Below, piece by piece: positions 42,615 through 51,592 of a stretch of 64,000 nucleotides of DNA (position 1 is the stretch's first letter; every line of letters begins with the position of its first letter). The translations under genes and the position numbers were made by a program. Below the pieces are notes generated by a model. It saw only the letters and a program-made list of their open reading frames with translations, searched no databases and had not been told where the DNA came from. The DNA is from CAYFXE01 sp964347035 (GTDB taxonomy: Bacteria > Acidobacteriota > Aminicenantia > Aminicenantales > Aminicenantaceae), in contig CAYFXE010000011.1 in assembly GCA_964347035.1 (NCBI GenBank), forward strand, positions 1 to 64,000, read 5' to 3'.

Positions 42615-43097
42615 CTATACAAATGTTTTAACGATTTCGTTTTGAAGGCTTTTCAACTCATCATAAGCTTTGTTGATTTCGCTGATCTTTTCCTCAAGCC
42701 TTTTCATCAGTTTCTGCTTTTCCAACCCGTTGCGGAAGACGATCAGGATATCTTCATTGTTCCATGGTTTTTCGATGTACTGGAAGAGGCCGACATGATT
42801 GATGGCTTTGATCGCGTTCTCCTTATCTGCGTATCCGGTGAGTATGATACGGGGGACTTCAGGAATAATTTTCCTGACTTCTGATAGAAAAGTGATCCCG
42901 TCCATTTCTGGCATGAGATAATCGGATACCACTAGGTCCACCTTGTTTTTTTTGATGTAGTCCAGTGCTTCCTTTGCTGAGGTGAAGGATTCGACTTTAT
43001 AATCAGTCTCCAAGGATAAGAAGGCGTTCAAACTCGTGAGAACCATTTCCTCATCGTCGACGATGACTATGACATGATGATTATTCGTTTGATTCAT
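42615..43097 (-). CDS. Single-domain response regulator with C-terminal coiled coil
   Basis: A 160-aa cytosolic protein. The receiver domain spans about residues 8-125: acidic pair DDEE, phospho-acceptor aspartate in LVVSDYLMPEMDG, ILTGYADKENA with the switch threonine, and IEKPW with the conserved lysine. The last 35 residues (LMKRLEEKISEINKAYDEL) look like a coiled coil. No output domain. GGAGGAAACATG gives a strong start. The coiled coil suggests it docks on another protein; the histidine kinase at 46611-50234 is the obvious partner. Confidence 0.9.
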   Translation of the reverse strand: MNQTNNHHVIVIVDDEEMVLTSLNAFLSLETDYKVESFTSAKEALDYIKKNKVDLVVSDYLMPEMDGITFLSEVRKIIPEVPRIILTGYADKENAIKAINHVGLFQYIEKPWNNEDILIVFRNGLEKQKLMKRLEEKISEINKAYDELKSLQNEIVKTFV

Positions 43098-43221
43098 GTT
43101 TCCTCCTTGCGGTTTCTCCAGCTAACCCTCGGTTGAGCTTCCGTTATCTTACTCTTAGACAACATGTCTCTTCATGACCCCAGCGATTCGAAGATACCAG
43201 ACTTTTAACCTCATAAAGCCC

Positions 43222-43647
43222 TTATCCCCCTGCCTTGGCCATCAGTTTCCTCAACCTTTTGACCATCGTCTTCAAAATGCTTTGGGTAATTTTCACATGA
43301 TCGGCCAGAAGATCGACAAAGTCTTCCTTGTTAATCCGCAGTAAGCGGGTTTTTTCAACGGCCGTTGCAGTCACGACCAAAGGCTCCTCGTCGAAGAGGG
43401 CCCAAGTACTGAAAGTATCCTTGTGTCCGGCGATCATCAACTCTTGGTCACCTCTTGAGAGGCGAACCTTGCCTTCGAAGACCATGTACATCGCATCCGG
43501 GATAGAACCCTCTGTACAGATCGTCTCCTCTGCCTTAAACTCGACTTCGTCGGTGATAGCTGCTATGTGACTGAGGTCCTCGGTTGATGTGAACTCGAAG
43601 ATATCGATGTCTTGGAGAAAAATAACTTTTTCAACAGCTGTCAGCAC
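43222..43647 (-). CDS. Cyclic-nucleotide-binding-domain protein
   Basis: A 141-aa cNMP-binding (CAP-type) domain alone, without an HTH. Typical pieces are IFEFTSTEDLSHIA, AEETICTEGSIPDAMYMVFEGKVRL, and DTFSTWALFDEEPLVVTATAVEKTRLLRI. The canonical cAMP-binding FGExALL-R-ATV segment is altered: here the phosphate-binding position reads WALFDEEPLVVTATA, without the arginine, so nucleotide binding is uncertain. The GTG start at 43647 has CAGGA 7 nt upstream. It follows the NTT-HEAT gene by 45 bp, and cNMP domains are known to accompany such transporters. Confidence 0.82.
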   Translation of the reverse strand: MLTAVEKVIFLQDIDIFEFTSTEDLSHIAAITDEVEFKAEETICTEGSIPDAMYMVFEGKVRLSRGDQELMIAGHKDTFSTWALFDEEPLVVTATAVEKTRLLRINKEDFVDLLADHVKITQSILKTMVKRLRKLMAKAGG

Positions 43648-43692
43648 CTGAAATCCTGAGTCATAAATTCTTGGCTTTTAAGATTAGCATAT

Positions 43693-46545
43693 TCATCGAT
43701 TTATCGTCAATCGCACCGGATATCCGAGCCTGTGGAGGCAGTAGCGAGCCGTTTCTCTCACATTGGGATCAGGAGTATCGACAAGCTTGGCAATCAGGGG
43801 ATTAGCCTTGATGTAGTTAATGCTGGCGATGAGGTAGAGAGTACAGACCTTCAGCCAGTTATCGTCACCTTGAAGTATGAAATCGATGCACTCCTCCTCG
43901 GTAGGGATATGGACGCCGAGAAGCCTCGGAGCTCTTCTGGGTGAAATCTGCTCAGGCGGAGTTTCGATGATCGGGATCAGAACTCTTTTTAAACTCGTCT
44001 CCAGGATGTTATCCAGAAACTCGATGGCATCCGCCCTCAGGTTAGACCTGTCACTTTTGATTCCCAGATAAGCATAAAACATGTCTTTGGCCGGGTATTT
44101 CAAACCAAGAAGTCGAAAGATTCTCTCCAAACCCCCTTCGAGTTTTTCCTCGAGGGCACAGTTCAGGAGTTTTCGGGCCCTCAAAACCTCACTCCTTTTA
44201 TCTCGAGAGAGATCTTCGGCTCTCACGGTCGACAGGATGATATTTTCCCGGATGAAGATCGAAAGAAGTCGGTTATGTCTTTCAATCTCGTTTAGGATTT
44301 TCTTTTCGATGAGGATATTATCAAATTTAAGCAGAGGGAATCTGGTCCTGAGTTTGTTTAGAGCCTTCATGATTTCATAACGCAGAAGGAGATCTGTTTG
44401 TTCCAGATTTTTTGTCAGAAGATGGACTGACTTTTGTGTGCCAATCAGGGACAGGACTTTTGGAATAGCCAGGCGAATTCTGATGTCTTCTGCAGGATTT
44501 TCCAGGTAGGAGGCGAGGATATCGGTGATTTTCTCTCCGTACTTGGCTAAGGCAGCTCTGGAATAAGGACGAATCTCTTTGGTGATAAGATGTTTGATCA
44601 GGATGGGAATGAATTCTCTGGATGTGATTTTCCCTGCACTTCTCGTCGCTTCTTTTAGAACATCTTGAGATTCGTCGTTGAGCAAAATATATAGATAGGG
44701 ATACAGCTCTGGATCGTTGACATCTCCCAGAACTTTGGCGATGTTGATTTTTATACACTCCCTTTCTCTCTCTCTTGTTATGTCTTTACGCAGGCCTTTG
44801 AACATCTCGATAATCAAGCCTTTCATATCGATCTCTTCGCGGAATTCCTTGATCGCCTTCCATTCTTGTGAGGCATAGATCATGGCCGTACAGCGGACGG
44901 CTGGATCATCATGGTTGAGGAATGCTTTGAGTGTCGATATCCTATTTTCTGATGTTTGGCAGAGATAGCGGATAGCTTCTGTTTGGACAGTTTGATCACC
45001 GGTCTCGAGCAGGCCTTTTGCTTCGGATGTTATGTCCAGCTCATTATAAGCAGACGCCATCCTCAAAACCGAAGCTTTAATCTCGTCGGAAGGATGTGTG
45101 ATTAACTTTTGGAGATAGGGAACGACATCTTTATTCTCCACATCCTTAATCAGATTCAAGATGTACAGTATCTGTCTCTCGTTTTTTCCCCCGAGCAACT
45201 TGAGGAAGCTGTTGATGACAGCCGCGTCCTGTAAGTTTAAAGACTCCTGCTCGATCTGGATCGTCCGCTTCTCGATGGCCGTCCTGAAGGAATTGATGTA
45301 TTCTCGCCTAACAAGAATTATCAAGTAAGTCCAAAAAGCAAGAAGACCGATGATGATCAGACTGATATGGCGGATGGCAAATCCCAACCCGATGGCCAGA
45401 GCGATGAGGAGTCCGCCAAGTCCCTCAGCAAAATTCCTGATAAAGATGTCAATAAGAGCTTTAGCTCTGTTTTTAATCTGCACAGGAATCGGGAGAGCCA
45501 AGAGCTCTGAGCCGGAACGGTTTATGGAATGCTTCATGCTTCCGTCGCTGAATTTGATCAGGATGGCTGACCATAGGGCAGGATTAACAAGGATGACCAC
45601 AGCCCCCACTAATAGACCTAACGGAAGAAAAAGAAGAGAGACAGCTACTCCGAAATACTTCATGATCTTTCCTGTAAGAAAAAGCTGAATACCTAAAGAG
45701 GCCAAGTTAAAAGTGGATAACCAGAAGCCGAAAAAAGCGGTGAGATCGTCGGCCTCGGTGTAATAGTTCGAGGCCACGGCTTGGAACTGGTAATCGACAA
45801 GATTGGCAACGATGACACTCACGCAGATGATTCCCGTCAGGTAAACAAGATGGCGGGAGTTGAGAATCAATTTCAATGGATTATCCGTGGCTCTGGCCTG
45901 ATCGGAACGTCCGGCCCCGTGGAGCCTTTCCTGATGGCTATCTCGTCCGGATTTGTTCCAGACCCCCCAGATCAGGCCTATGCAGATGATTAAGAATCCG
46001 ATGCAGAAAAAAATCAGATTTTCGGTTCTCAGGCGAGGTGCCAGAAAGTTAGTAAGGTAACCGCCGCCAATCCCTCCCAAAATGGCGCCGGCACCGATAA
46101 ACCCGAACAGCCGTTTGGCCTCTCTGGCGTTGAAGATGTGATTGGCCAAGAGCCAAAATTGAGCCGCTGTCGTCACTCCGAAAACACCCACCCAGACGTA
46201 GAAAGCGTAAAGAAACCAGCCTCCCTGGTATCCAGAATGAAGCATGAACCAGAAAAAGAGAAGGCAGATGATGGAGATGAGAATAGTGGCCAGGATAAGG
46301 TAGTCAAGCCGCACTCTTTTCGTGTATCGGGACAGTAACCAGGCGACAAGACCTCCGATTAGGGCCATCATCATGTAGACATACGGAAGTTTTTCGTAGC
46401 CGAATTTAACCAGGAACAGGGATTGTCGAACCGGTTTTAGGATCAGCAGCGAAGAAATGATGAGAAAGATGTAGGCAAACATTAGCGAAGCTCTTAAGCC
46501 TTCGCCTTCGCGGATGTCGAACAGCTTGGCGATTATTTTTCTCAT
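43693..46545 (-). CDS. NTT/ADP-ATP-translocase-like membrane protein with C-terminal HEAT repeats
   Basis: A protein of 950 aa. Residues about 15-430 contain about 12 transmembrane helices with the NTT/TlcA-like start (LILKPVRQSLFLVKFGYEKLPYVYM, FGFIGAGAILGGIGGG, SINRSGSELLALPIPVQIKNRAKALIDIF). Residues about 440-950 are soluble and made of HEAT-type helical repeats (VVPYLQKLITHPSDEIKASVLRMAS, TLKAFLNHDDPAVRCTAMIYA, ELYPYLYILLNDESQDVLKEATRSA). Obligate parasites use NTT proteins to import ATP; free-living bacteria carry HEAT-fused versions of unknown substrate. It sits with a cNMP protein and two-component genes, suggesting a signalling role. Confidence 0.85.
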   Translation of the reverse strand: MRKIIAKLFDIREGEGLRASLMFAYIFLIISSLLILKPVRQSLFLVKFGYEKLPYVYMMMALIGGLVAWLLSRYTKRVRLDYLILATILISIICLLFFWFMLHSGYQGGWFLYAFYVWVGVFGVTTAAQFWLLANHIFNAREAKRLFGFIGAGAILGGIGGGYLTNFLAPRLRTENLIFFCIGFLIICIGLIWGVWNKSGRDSHQERLHGAGRSDQARATDNPLKLILNSRHLVYLTGIICVSVIVANLVDYQFQAVASNYYTEADDLTAFFGFWLSTFNLASLGIQLFLTGKIMKYFGVAVSLLFLPLGLLVGAVVILVNPALWSAILIKFSDGSMKHSINRSGSELLALPIPVQIKNRAKALIDIFIRNFAEGLGGLLIALAIGLGFAIRHISLIIIGLLAFWTYLIILVRREYINSFRTAIEKRTIQIEQESLNLQDAAVINSFLKLLGGKNERQILYILNLIKDVENKDVVPYLQKLITHPSDEIKASVLRMASAYNELDITSEAKGLLETGDQTVQTEAIRYLCQTSENRISTLKAFLNHDDPAVRCTAMIYASQEWKAIKEFREEIDMKGLIIEMFKGLRKDITRERERECIKINIAKVLGDVNDPELYPYLYILLNDESQDVLKEATRSAGKITSREFIPILIKHLITKEIRPYSRAALAKYGEKITDILASYLENPAEDIRIRLAIPKVLSLIGTQKSVHLLTKNLEQTDLLLRYEIMKALNKLRTRFPLLKFDNILIEKKILNEIERHNRLLSIFIRENIILSTVRAEDLSRDKRSEVLRARKLLNCALEEKLEGGLERIFRLLGLKYPAKDMFYAYLGIKSDRSNLRADAIEFLDNILETSLKRVLIPIIETPPEQISPRRAPRLLGVHIPTEEECIDFILQGDDNWLKVCTLYLIASINYIKANPLIAKLVDTPDPNVRETARYCLHRLGYPVRLTINR

Positions 46546-46582
46546 TCTTTAAGGGAATGAATACCTATAGTTCTGGATTGTG

Positions 46583-46605
46583 CCAACAGTTCTGAGAACT
46601 GTTGG
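46583..46605. repeat. Perfect 11-bp inverted repeat between kinase and NTT genes
   Basis: CCAACAGTTCT, one base, AGAACTGTTGG. No T-run follows on either side, so it is not a clear terminator. It could be an operator or an mRNA hairpin between the sensor kinase stop (46611) and the NTT start (46545). Confidence 0.6.
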
Positions 46606-46610
46606 AGAGG

Positions 46611-49600
46611 CTAGTTGCGTTTTCTGTTTTTCTCAAGGAGCTGATCGAGATTCATGGGCAGGTTGATCGTGAATTTGGTCCCCTTTCCGAGTTCGCTCTC
46701 CACTCTGATCTCTCCATGATGATTCTGGATGATTTGGTAGCATATGGACAGTCCCAGTCCTGTTCCGATCCCTCTGCCTTTGGTCGTGAATCCTGGATCG
46801 AAGATTTTACTCAAGTTTTCCTTAGGAATTCCAGAACCATTGTCCTCAAAGATAATGTGAATTTTCCTGTTTTTGGCAAAGGTTGTTATGGTGATCGTTC
46901 CTTCCTCTTTTATGGCCTGTTTGCTGTTGATGAGCAGGTTGAGGAAGACTTGGTTCAGTTCGCTGGGGAAACAGGATATAGGGGGAATATTCCCGAACTT
47001 CTTGATAACGGTGACTTTGTGTTTCAGCTCATGGTGGGCTAAGGTCAAGGTATCTTCAAGACCTTCGTGGATGTCCACTGTCTTAAGCTCTGCCTCATCC
47101 AATCGAGCAAAGCTTCTTAATCTTTTGACGATGTTAACCACTCGTTCTGTCCCGGTCTGGATGACCTTGTGAGAGTCCTCCACGATCTTGAAAGCGGCAT
47201 CAAAATGAGTGTCCTCCTGGACTTGCTTAGGGCATTCTAAGCGGATGTTATTTCTTAAGTTTTCTAAAGTTCTGAACAGCGTATCTTGCATGCTGCTCAC
47301 TGCCCCGATGGGTGTGTTGATTTCATGGGCAATGCCGGCGACTAGTGCTCCTAAAGATGCCATTTTCTCCGATTGCACTAGCTGGGCCTGGGCGTCCTTG
47401 AGATACTGATTGGCTCGTTCCAGATCATCCATGACTTTTTTCATTCTAGTAAAATCATGGGCAATTCCGATATAATAGATGACATTTCCCTCACTATCTA
47501 TCAGTGGGGATATGCTCGACCTGTGCCATCTCCAGCTCTTGTTTTTGTGTCTTATCCGGTATTCGATTCCACTGATTTTTTCACTCGTCATAATCATATT
47601 TTGAAAACACTCATCACATATTGGGATATCCTTCGGTTGGACAAACTTCCAGATGGATTCCCCCTCGAAATCGGAAACATCAAAGCCCAAGATTTCTTTC
47701 AGGTTTGGTGAAACATAGGAAAAAGTTCCTTCTGGAGTCAAGGTGTAGATAATATCGTAGGCGTTTTCGACTAGACCACGAAATCGCTCCTCGCTTTCTT
47801 GCAGGGCCCATTCGAATTTTTTTCGCTCTGTGTCATCCTTGCCGATGCTCAGAATCTCTTTCATGCTGCCTTCTTCATCATAAATCGGCTTGTTCGTCCA
47901 GGTGATCCAGACCCGTTCCCCGCTCTTTTTGATGTTTTCATTCTCATTGCTGACATATTTAGACGGATTTCGTTCAATGTCTTCGATCATAGCTCTGAGG
48001 TCGCGCCCTGCCGAATCTGTCTCCGGGACGATGGTCTCCATCACATTTTTGTTTAATATTTCTTTCTCTTTATAGCCAAAGAAATCCTGGGCATACTTGT
48101 TGAAAAAAGTGATATATCCGTTTTGATCCCAACGCATGATGATACTGTTGGCACTCTCCACCAGCTCCCGGTACTTCTTTTCACTTTCTTGCAGGGCCTG
48201 CTCAATTTCTCTATGCTCGGTGATATCGATCCCTGTTCCGATAATAAAATCAACGGCGCCATCCTCGTCGATTAGGGCCGTGTTCGACCAGACAATCAAT
48301 CGGTGAACTCCGTCTTTGGTCACCCAATAGTTCTCAGCTTTATTAGGGAAGTGTCCGGCCTTTAATTCTTTGAATATTCCCTTGACTTTCTTAACTTCCT
48401 CAGGAATCAGGAAGATATCCCAGAAAGGCTTGTCCTTGACTTCAGCGAATTTATACCCAGTAACCTGTTCGCAAGTGCGGTTGAAGCGGACAATCCGGCC
48501 TTTTGTGTCGAGGACAACCACGAGAGCACCGACAGTATCAAGTACAGCTGAAACAAAATTTCTTTCTCTCTTTAGGGCCTCTTCAGCTTGTCTGCGTTTG
48601 TCTATATCGTACAAACCGGTTATAGCTACCTGTTCATCCCCGATTTGGGTCAGTTCTATGGATAAAATGGACCAGATGACTTTTTTGTCAGGGCGGATAA
48701 TCTGCATCTCATAGTTATGTACATATCCTTCTTTGTGCAGTTTCTCCAACACAATCTTCCGATCCTCGGGATTGTAATAGAAGTCTGGTGTGCCTTTGCC
48801 TATCAAATCCTTGGGTGTCGATTCAACTAACTTGGCCAGATGGTCATTGACGAATAAGATCTTTCCGTCAGATATGCGGCTGACGAGCAGAGGGATGGGG
48901 GAGGCGTTAACAATGGTATGGATCTGATCGTAAGACCGTTTGATGGGAGTGACATCTTGATAAATCCATATGCTTCCTAATATGACCTTGTTCCTGTCGA
49001 AGACTGGAATATTGATGGGGAGAATGATTCTCTCTTTGGGCTTTATCTGTCTAACCGTTTGTTCCAGCATCTGAGCGATATCAAATTCTTTTTTTATCAA
49101 TTCATCGGGAGAGCAGCAGAGCATCTCATTAGTGATCTTAAGAAACCTGTCGAAATCTTCGAAGCTATCCTTGATTTTATCCAGAAAGACTTTGAAAGGC
49201 TTGTTGAGGACATCCTTGCTGCTGACACCAAAGAAATCGTCCATGTTTTTATTAGCTGTGGTCAGATGACCCATTTGGTCAACCTTGATAATCACATCGG
49301 GATAGGTATCCAGGATAGCCTGCAGCTCGTCTCGGCTCTTGTACAGATCTTGAAGCAGTTTTTCCATCTCGGCATTTTTCTGTTCGAGCTGCTCTTTGAT
49401 CGAAACGAGCTCTTTGTTCCTGTGGGTTCTTTCCTTGACCAGTTTTTCGAGTTCTTTGAAATAATTTTTGAGCTCAAGCTCATAATGTTTCCTCTCCGTC
49501 ACATCCCGGGCTATGCCGTCCTGTTTGATGGCTTTTCCGTTTTCCGTGATAATCCTTCCTCGGACCTCAAAATGTCGGAACTCGCCTGACTTGGTCATCA

Positions 49601-50234
49601 TCCGGAATTCAACCGTTCGGATATGCTTGTGCGCTTCTTTCATGGCCTTTAAGAACCGTTTCTGCACCTGCGCTCTGTCGTCTGGATGGAGTAAATCGAA
49701 GAAAGAGGTCCCGATCAGTTCGGAGGGAGAGTAGCCCATGTTGGCCTTCACCGATGGACTCATCCTCAGGAAATTACCCTTCGGAGAGAGGGAGTAGATG
49801 ATATCCGGAACGTTCTCGACGATCATCCTCAGGCTGGCTTCGGATTCTCTGAGTTTTTTCTCCAATCTCGTCTTTTCGATGGCCAGGTGGATGGTGGTTA
49901 CGACCTCGTCTATGTTCGGAGGCTCGAGGATAAAGTCAAAAGCCCCTTTTTTGATGGACTTTATGGCTTGGGCGATGGTTCCATGGGAAGAGAGGATGAT
50001 AACAGGAATGTCAGGATTGATTCTTCTCATCCGCTCCAAGACCTTCAAGCCACCCATTCTGGGCATATTCAGGTCACACAGCACGACATCGAAGCTCCGT
50101 TTCTTGAACAAGCTTAAACCGATTTGACCCGACGAAGCAGGCGTGATTCTGAAGCCCTTTGAACGGATGAGGCGGCATAAAGACCGGCGCTGTTCGGCCT
50201 CGTCTTCGATGTATAAGACTCTTGTTTTTTCCAT
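46611..50234 (-). CDS. Large REC-PAS(n)-histidine kinase
   Basis: A protein of 1207 aa with no transmembrane helix, so a cytosolic sensor. Order: receiver domain 1-120 (Asp54 in VVLCDLNMPRMGG), then about six PAS/PAC units (starts such as LRMIVENVPDIIYSLSPKG, LQAILDTYPDVIIKVD, HTIVNASPIPLLVSR, VSAVLDTVGALVVVLD, YRELVESANSIIMRWD, FRGLVENAYDIIYTL) with a coiled coil near 265-310. HisKA has His970 in GIAHEINTPIGAV. HATPase_c has the N box (NLLINSKQA), EDNGSGIP and GTGLGLS. Next to a single-domain regulator and the NTT-HEAT/cNMP genes. The start lies 40 bp from a scaffold gap. Confidence 0.92.
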   Translation of the reverse strand: MEKTRVLYIEDEAEQRRSLCRLIRSKGFRITPASSGQIGLSLFKKRSFDVVLCDLNMPRMGGLKVLERMRRINPDIPVIILSSHGTIAQAIKSIKKGAFDFILEPPNIDEVVTTIHLAIEKTRLEKKLRESEASLRMIVENVPDIIYSLSPKGNFLRMSPSVKANMGYSPSELIGTSFFDLLHPDDRAQVQKRFLKAMKEAHKHIRTVEFRMMTKSGEFRHFEVRGRIITENGKAIKQDGIARDVTERKHYELELKNYFKELEKLVKERTHRNKELVSIKEQLEQKNAEMEKLLQDLYKSRDELQAILDTYPDVIIKVDQMGHLTTANKNMDDFFGVSSKDVLNKPFKVFLDKIKDSFEDFDRFLKITNEMLCCSPDELIKKEFDIAQMLEQTVRQIKPKERIILPINIPVFDRNKVILGSIWIYQDVTPIKRSYDQIHTIVNASPIPLLVSRISDGKILFVNDHLAKLVESTPKDLIGKGTPDFYYNPEDRKIVLEKLHKEGYVHNYEMQIIRPDKKVIWSILSIELTQIGDEQVAITGLYDIDKRRQAEEALKRERNFVSAVLDTVGALVVVLDTKGRIVRFNRTCEQVTGYKFAEVKDKPFWDIFLIPEEVKKVKGIFKELKAGHFPNKAENYWVTKDGVHRLIVWSNTALIDEDGAVDFIIGTGIDITEHREIEQALQESEKKYRELVESANSIIMRWDQNGYITFFNKYAQDFFGYKEKEILNKNVMETIVPETDSAGRDLRAMIEDIERNPSKYVSNENENIKKSGERVWITWTNKPIYDEEGSMKEILSIGKDDTERKKFEWALQESEERFRGLVENAYDIIYTLTPEGTFSYVSPNLKEILGFDVSDFEGESIWKFVQPKDIPICDECFQNMIMTSEKISGIEYRIRHKNKSWRWHRSSISPLIDSEGNVIYYIGIAHDFTRMKKVMDDLERANQYLKDAQAQLVQSEKMASLGALVAGIAHEINTPIGAVSSMQDTLFRTLENLRNNIRLECPKQVQEDTHFDAAFKIVEDSHKVIQTGTERVVNIVKRLRSFARLDEAELKTVDIHEGLEDTLTLAHHELKHKVTVIKKFGNIPPISCFPSELNQVFLNLLINSKQAIKEEGTITITTFAKNRKIHIIFEDNGSGIPKENLSKIFDPGFTTKGRGIGTGLGLSICYQIIQNHHGEIRVESELGKGTKFTINLPMNLDQLLEKNRKRN

Positions 50235-50273
50235 TGTTTAAAAGGCATTCTTGTGATTAATTTTTTTTTCGAT

Positions 50274-50283
50274 NNNNNNNNNN
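50274..50283. other. Scaffold gap (10 N)
   Basis: A second run of 10 N. It lies 48 bp from a half copy of the 81-bp element, so an assembly break at a repeat is likely. The promoter of the sensor kinase may be missing here. Confidence 0.95.
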
Positions 50284-50330
50284 TTCTTTCCAAATGGCAA
50301 ACAGAGGGAAAGGAGGGGAACGTCTCCATT

Positions 50331-50353
50331 CTTCACGATGAAGCCTGACCCCC
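50331..50353. repeat. Half copy of the 81-bp element
   Basis: CTTCACGATGAAGCCTGACC plus CCC matches the right end of copy 1 (9942-9963) and continues alike for a few bases (GCTCA). A shorter inverted piece, CAGGCTTCAC, follows at 50358. The rest of 50284-50497 shows no gene. Confidence 0.65.
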
Positions 50354-50497
50354 GCTCAGGCTTCACAGGGGCTTCCTCACCCCCCAACCCTCTCCCTATT
50401 CTATCCAGCATAGATATTAATATCCATGACGATTTTGGCAATGTCTTCGATCGGATTTATTACATCTAAGATTAACCGAGGCGATGGAGTTGTGTTC

Positions 50498-50935
50498 CTA
50501 TTCCTTCTGCCCTAATTTAACACGATTAATATATGAGGGAAGATGGTGGATAAATTGTTTTAGGGCTTTCCTGTCGATGAGCTTTTCGGCCTCCTCTATG
50601 CTCAACCACCGGCGTTCTCTGAAAAAAGATTCGGGCCAATCGGCGAAGATTTCTGTCACTTCGAGAAGATAGACTTGAACCGTGACCGTGCCGCCCCATT
50701 TCTGATATCGGAATTTCCCGATCGGCTTCGGATAAATCTTTCCCTTCACTCCGGCTTCCTCGAAGGCTTCATTGGCAGCGGATTCGATCGGAGACATATC
50801 CAATTCCACGATACCTTTCGGGATTATCCAGCGTTTGCGAGTTCGAGACGTGATGAGCAGAATCTTTAATTCGTTCTGCTCATACCTGAAAGGAATGACT
50901 CCCGATTGGTTATAAATCCAGCTTTGGTCTTCCAT
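50498..50935 (-). CDS. Nudix hydrolase, DIPP-like
   Basis: A 145-aa cytosolic pyrophosphohydrolase. The Nudix helix reads GIVELDMSPIESAANEAFEEAGVKG: the EEAG core is kept, but the usual R of REUxEE is Asn (NEAFEE), as in many DIPP-like proteins acting on inositol or dinucleoside polyphosphates. The upstream WIIPKG is also typical of that branch. Substrate unknown. It lies upstream of no clear partner; the CYTH gene 88 bp away also concerns phosphate-rich substrates. Confidence 0.88.
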   Translation of the reverse strand: MEDQSWIYNQSGVIPFRYEQNELKILLITSRTRKRWIIPKGIVELDMSPIESAANEAFEEAGVKGKIYPKPIGKFRYQKWGGTVTVQVYLLEVTEIFADWPESFFRERRWLSIEEAEKLIDRKALKQFIHHLPSYINRVKLGQKE

Positions 50936-51023
50936 TTTGTCTGCTTTTTATGAATTTCCTGTGATCTGGCCATCTCCTAAATCAAATCTCAGAGCCAGTC
51001 CAGAACACCGCCACAGGTTCTTT

Positions 51024-51518
51024 TCATGAGGGTGAGGAATCATTCGGGAGCCCGGAGACGGCAAGACTTTTGTTTTTGTACCTCTCGTCTTGAGTGACTT
51101 CCCTCCCAAACCATTCAGGTGGAACGAAGGATTCTGAATCTTCCATGGATTGGAATTCCACCTCGGCGGTGACGAGCCCCTTGAGAGAGCTGCGGTAAAC
51201 ATCCAGCTCGATCAGGTTCCCTGCGTGTTCGAGTTCATACCGGACTTTTTCTATCCTTTTTCCGATGGTTAGAGGCCAGAGCCGGGTGAACTGGTCATGG
51301 GTGAGCTCTATTTCGACCTCATCTCTTTGCAATCTACCACCGCTTTTGACTGTCAGATAGTGTTTTTGGCCCTTCTGTCTTATCCTCACCTCTGTCCCGT
51401 CCTCTATGATAGCCAGATAGCCTTGGAGTATTTCATGACGGGGATATTTATCTAAGTTTTGTGGTAGGCTTTCGATGATAAACTTGCGCTCGATTTCCTT
51501 GTCTTTCAGGCCAGGCAT
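51024..51518 (-). CDS. CYTH-domain protein (triphosphate tunnel metalloenzyme)
   Basis: A 164-aa protein of the CYTH superfamily, whose members hydrolyse inorganic triphosphate or make cAMP. The signature ExExK reads EIERKFII at residues 8-15. Tunnel residues follow in TEVRIRQKGQKHYLTVKSGG, RDEVEIELTHDQF, GKRIEKVRYEL, LIELDVYRSSLKGLVTAEVEFQSMEDSE and near the C-terminus the WFGREVTQDERYKNKSLA segment usual in bacterial TTM proteins. Triphosphatase is the likelier activity at this size. ATG with CTTTCAAGGAGAAGAC upstream. Confidence 0.9.
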   Translation of the reverse strand: MPGLKDKEIERKFIIESLPQNLDKYPRHEILQGYLAIIEDGTEVRIRQKGQKHYLTVKSGGRLQRDEVEIELTHDQFTRLWPLTIGKRIEKVRYELEHAGNLIELDVYRSSLKGLVTAEVEFQSMEDSESFVPPEWFGREVTQDERYKNKSLAVSGLPNDSSPS

Positions 51519-51592
51519 GTCTTCTCCTTGAAAGAGAGGAACTGAACCAGGATCATCACTCTATTGTTTGGACCGAGTTTTATCGTGATTTA

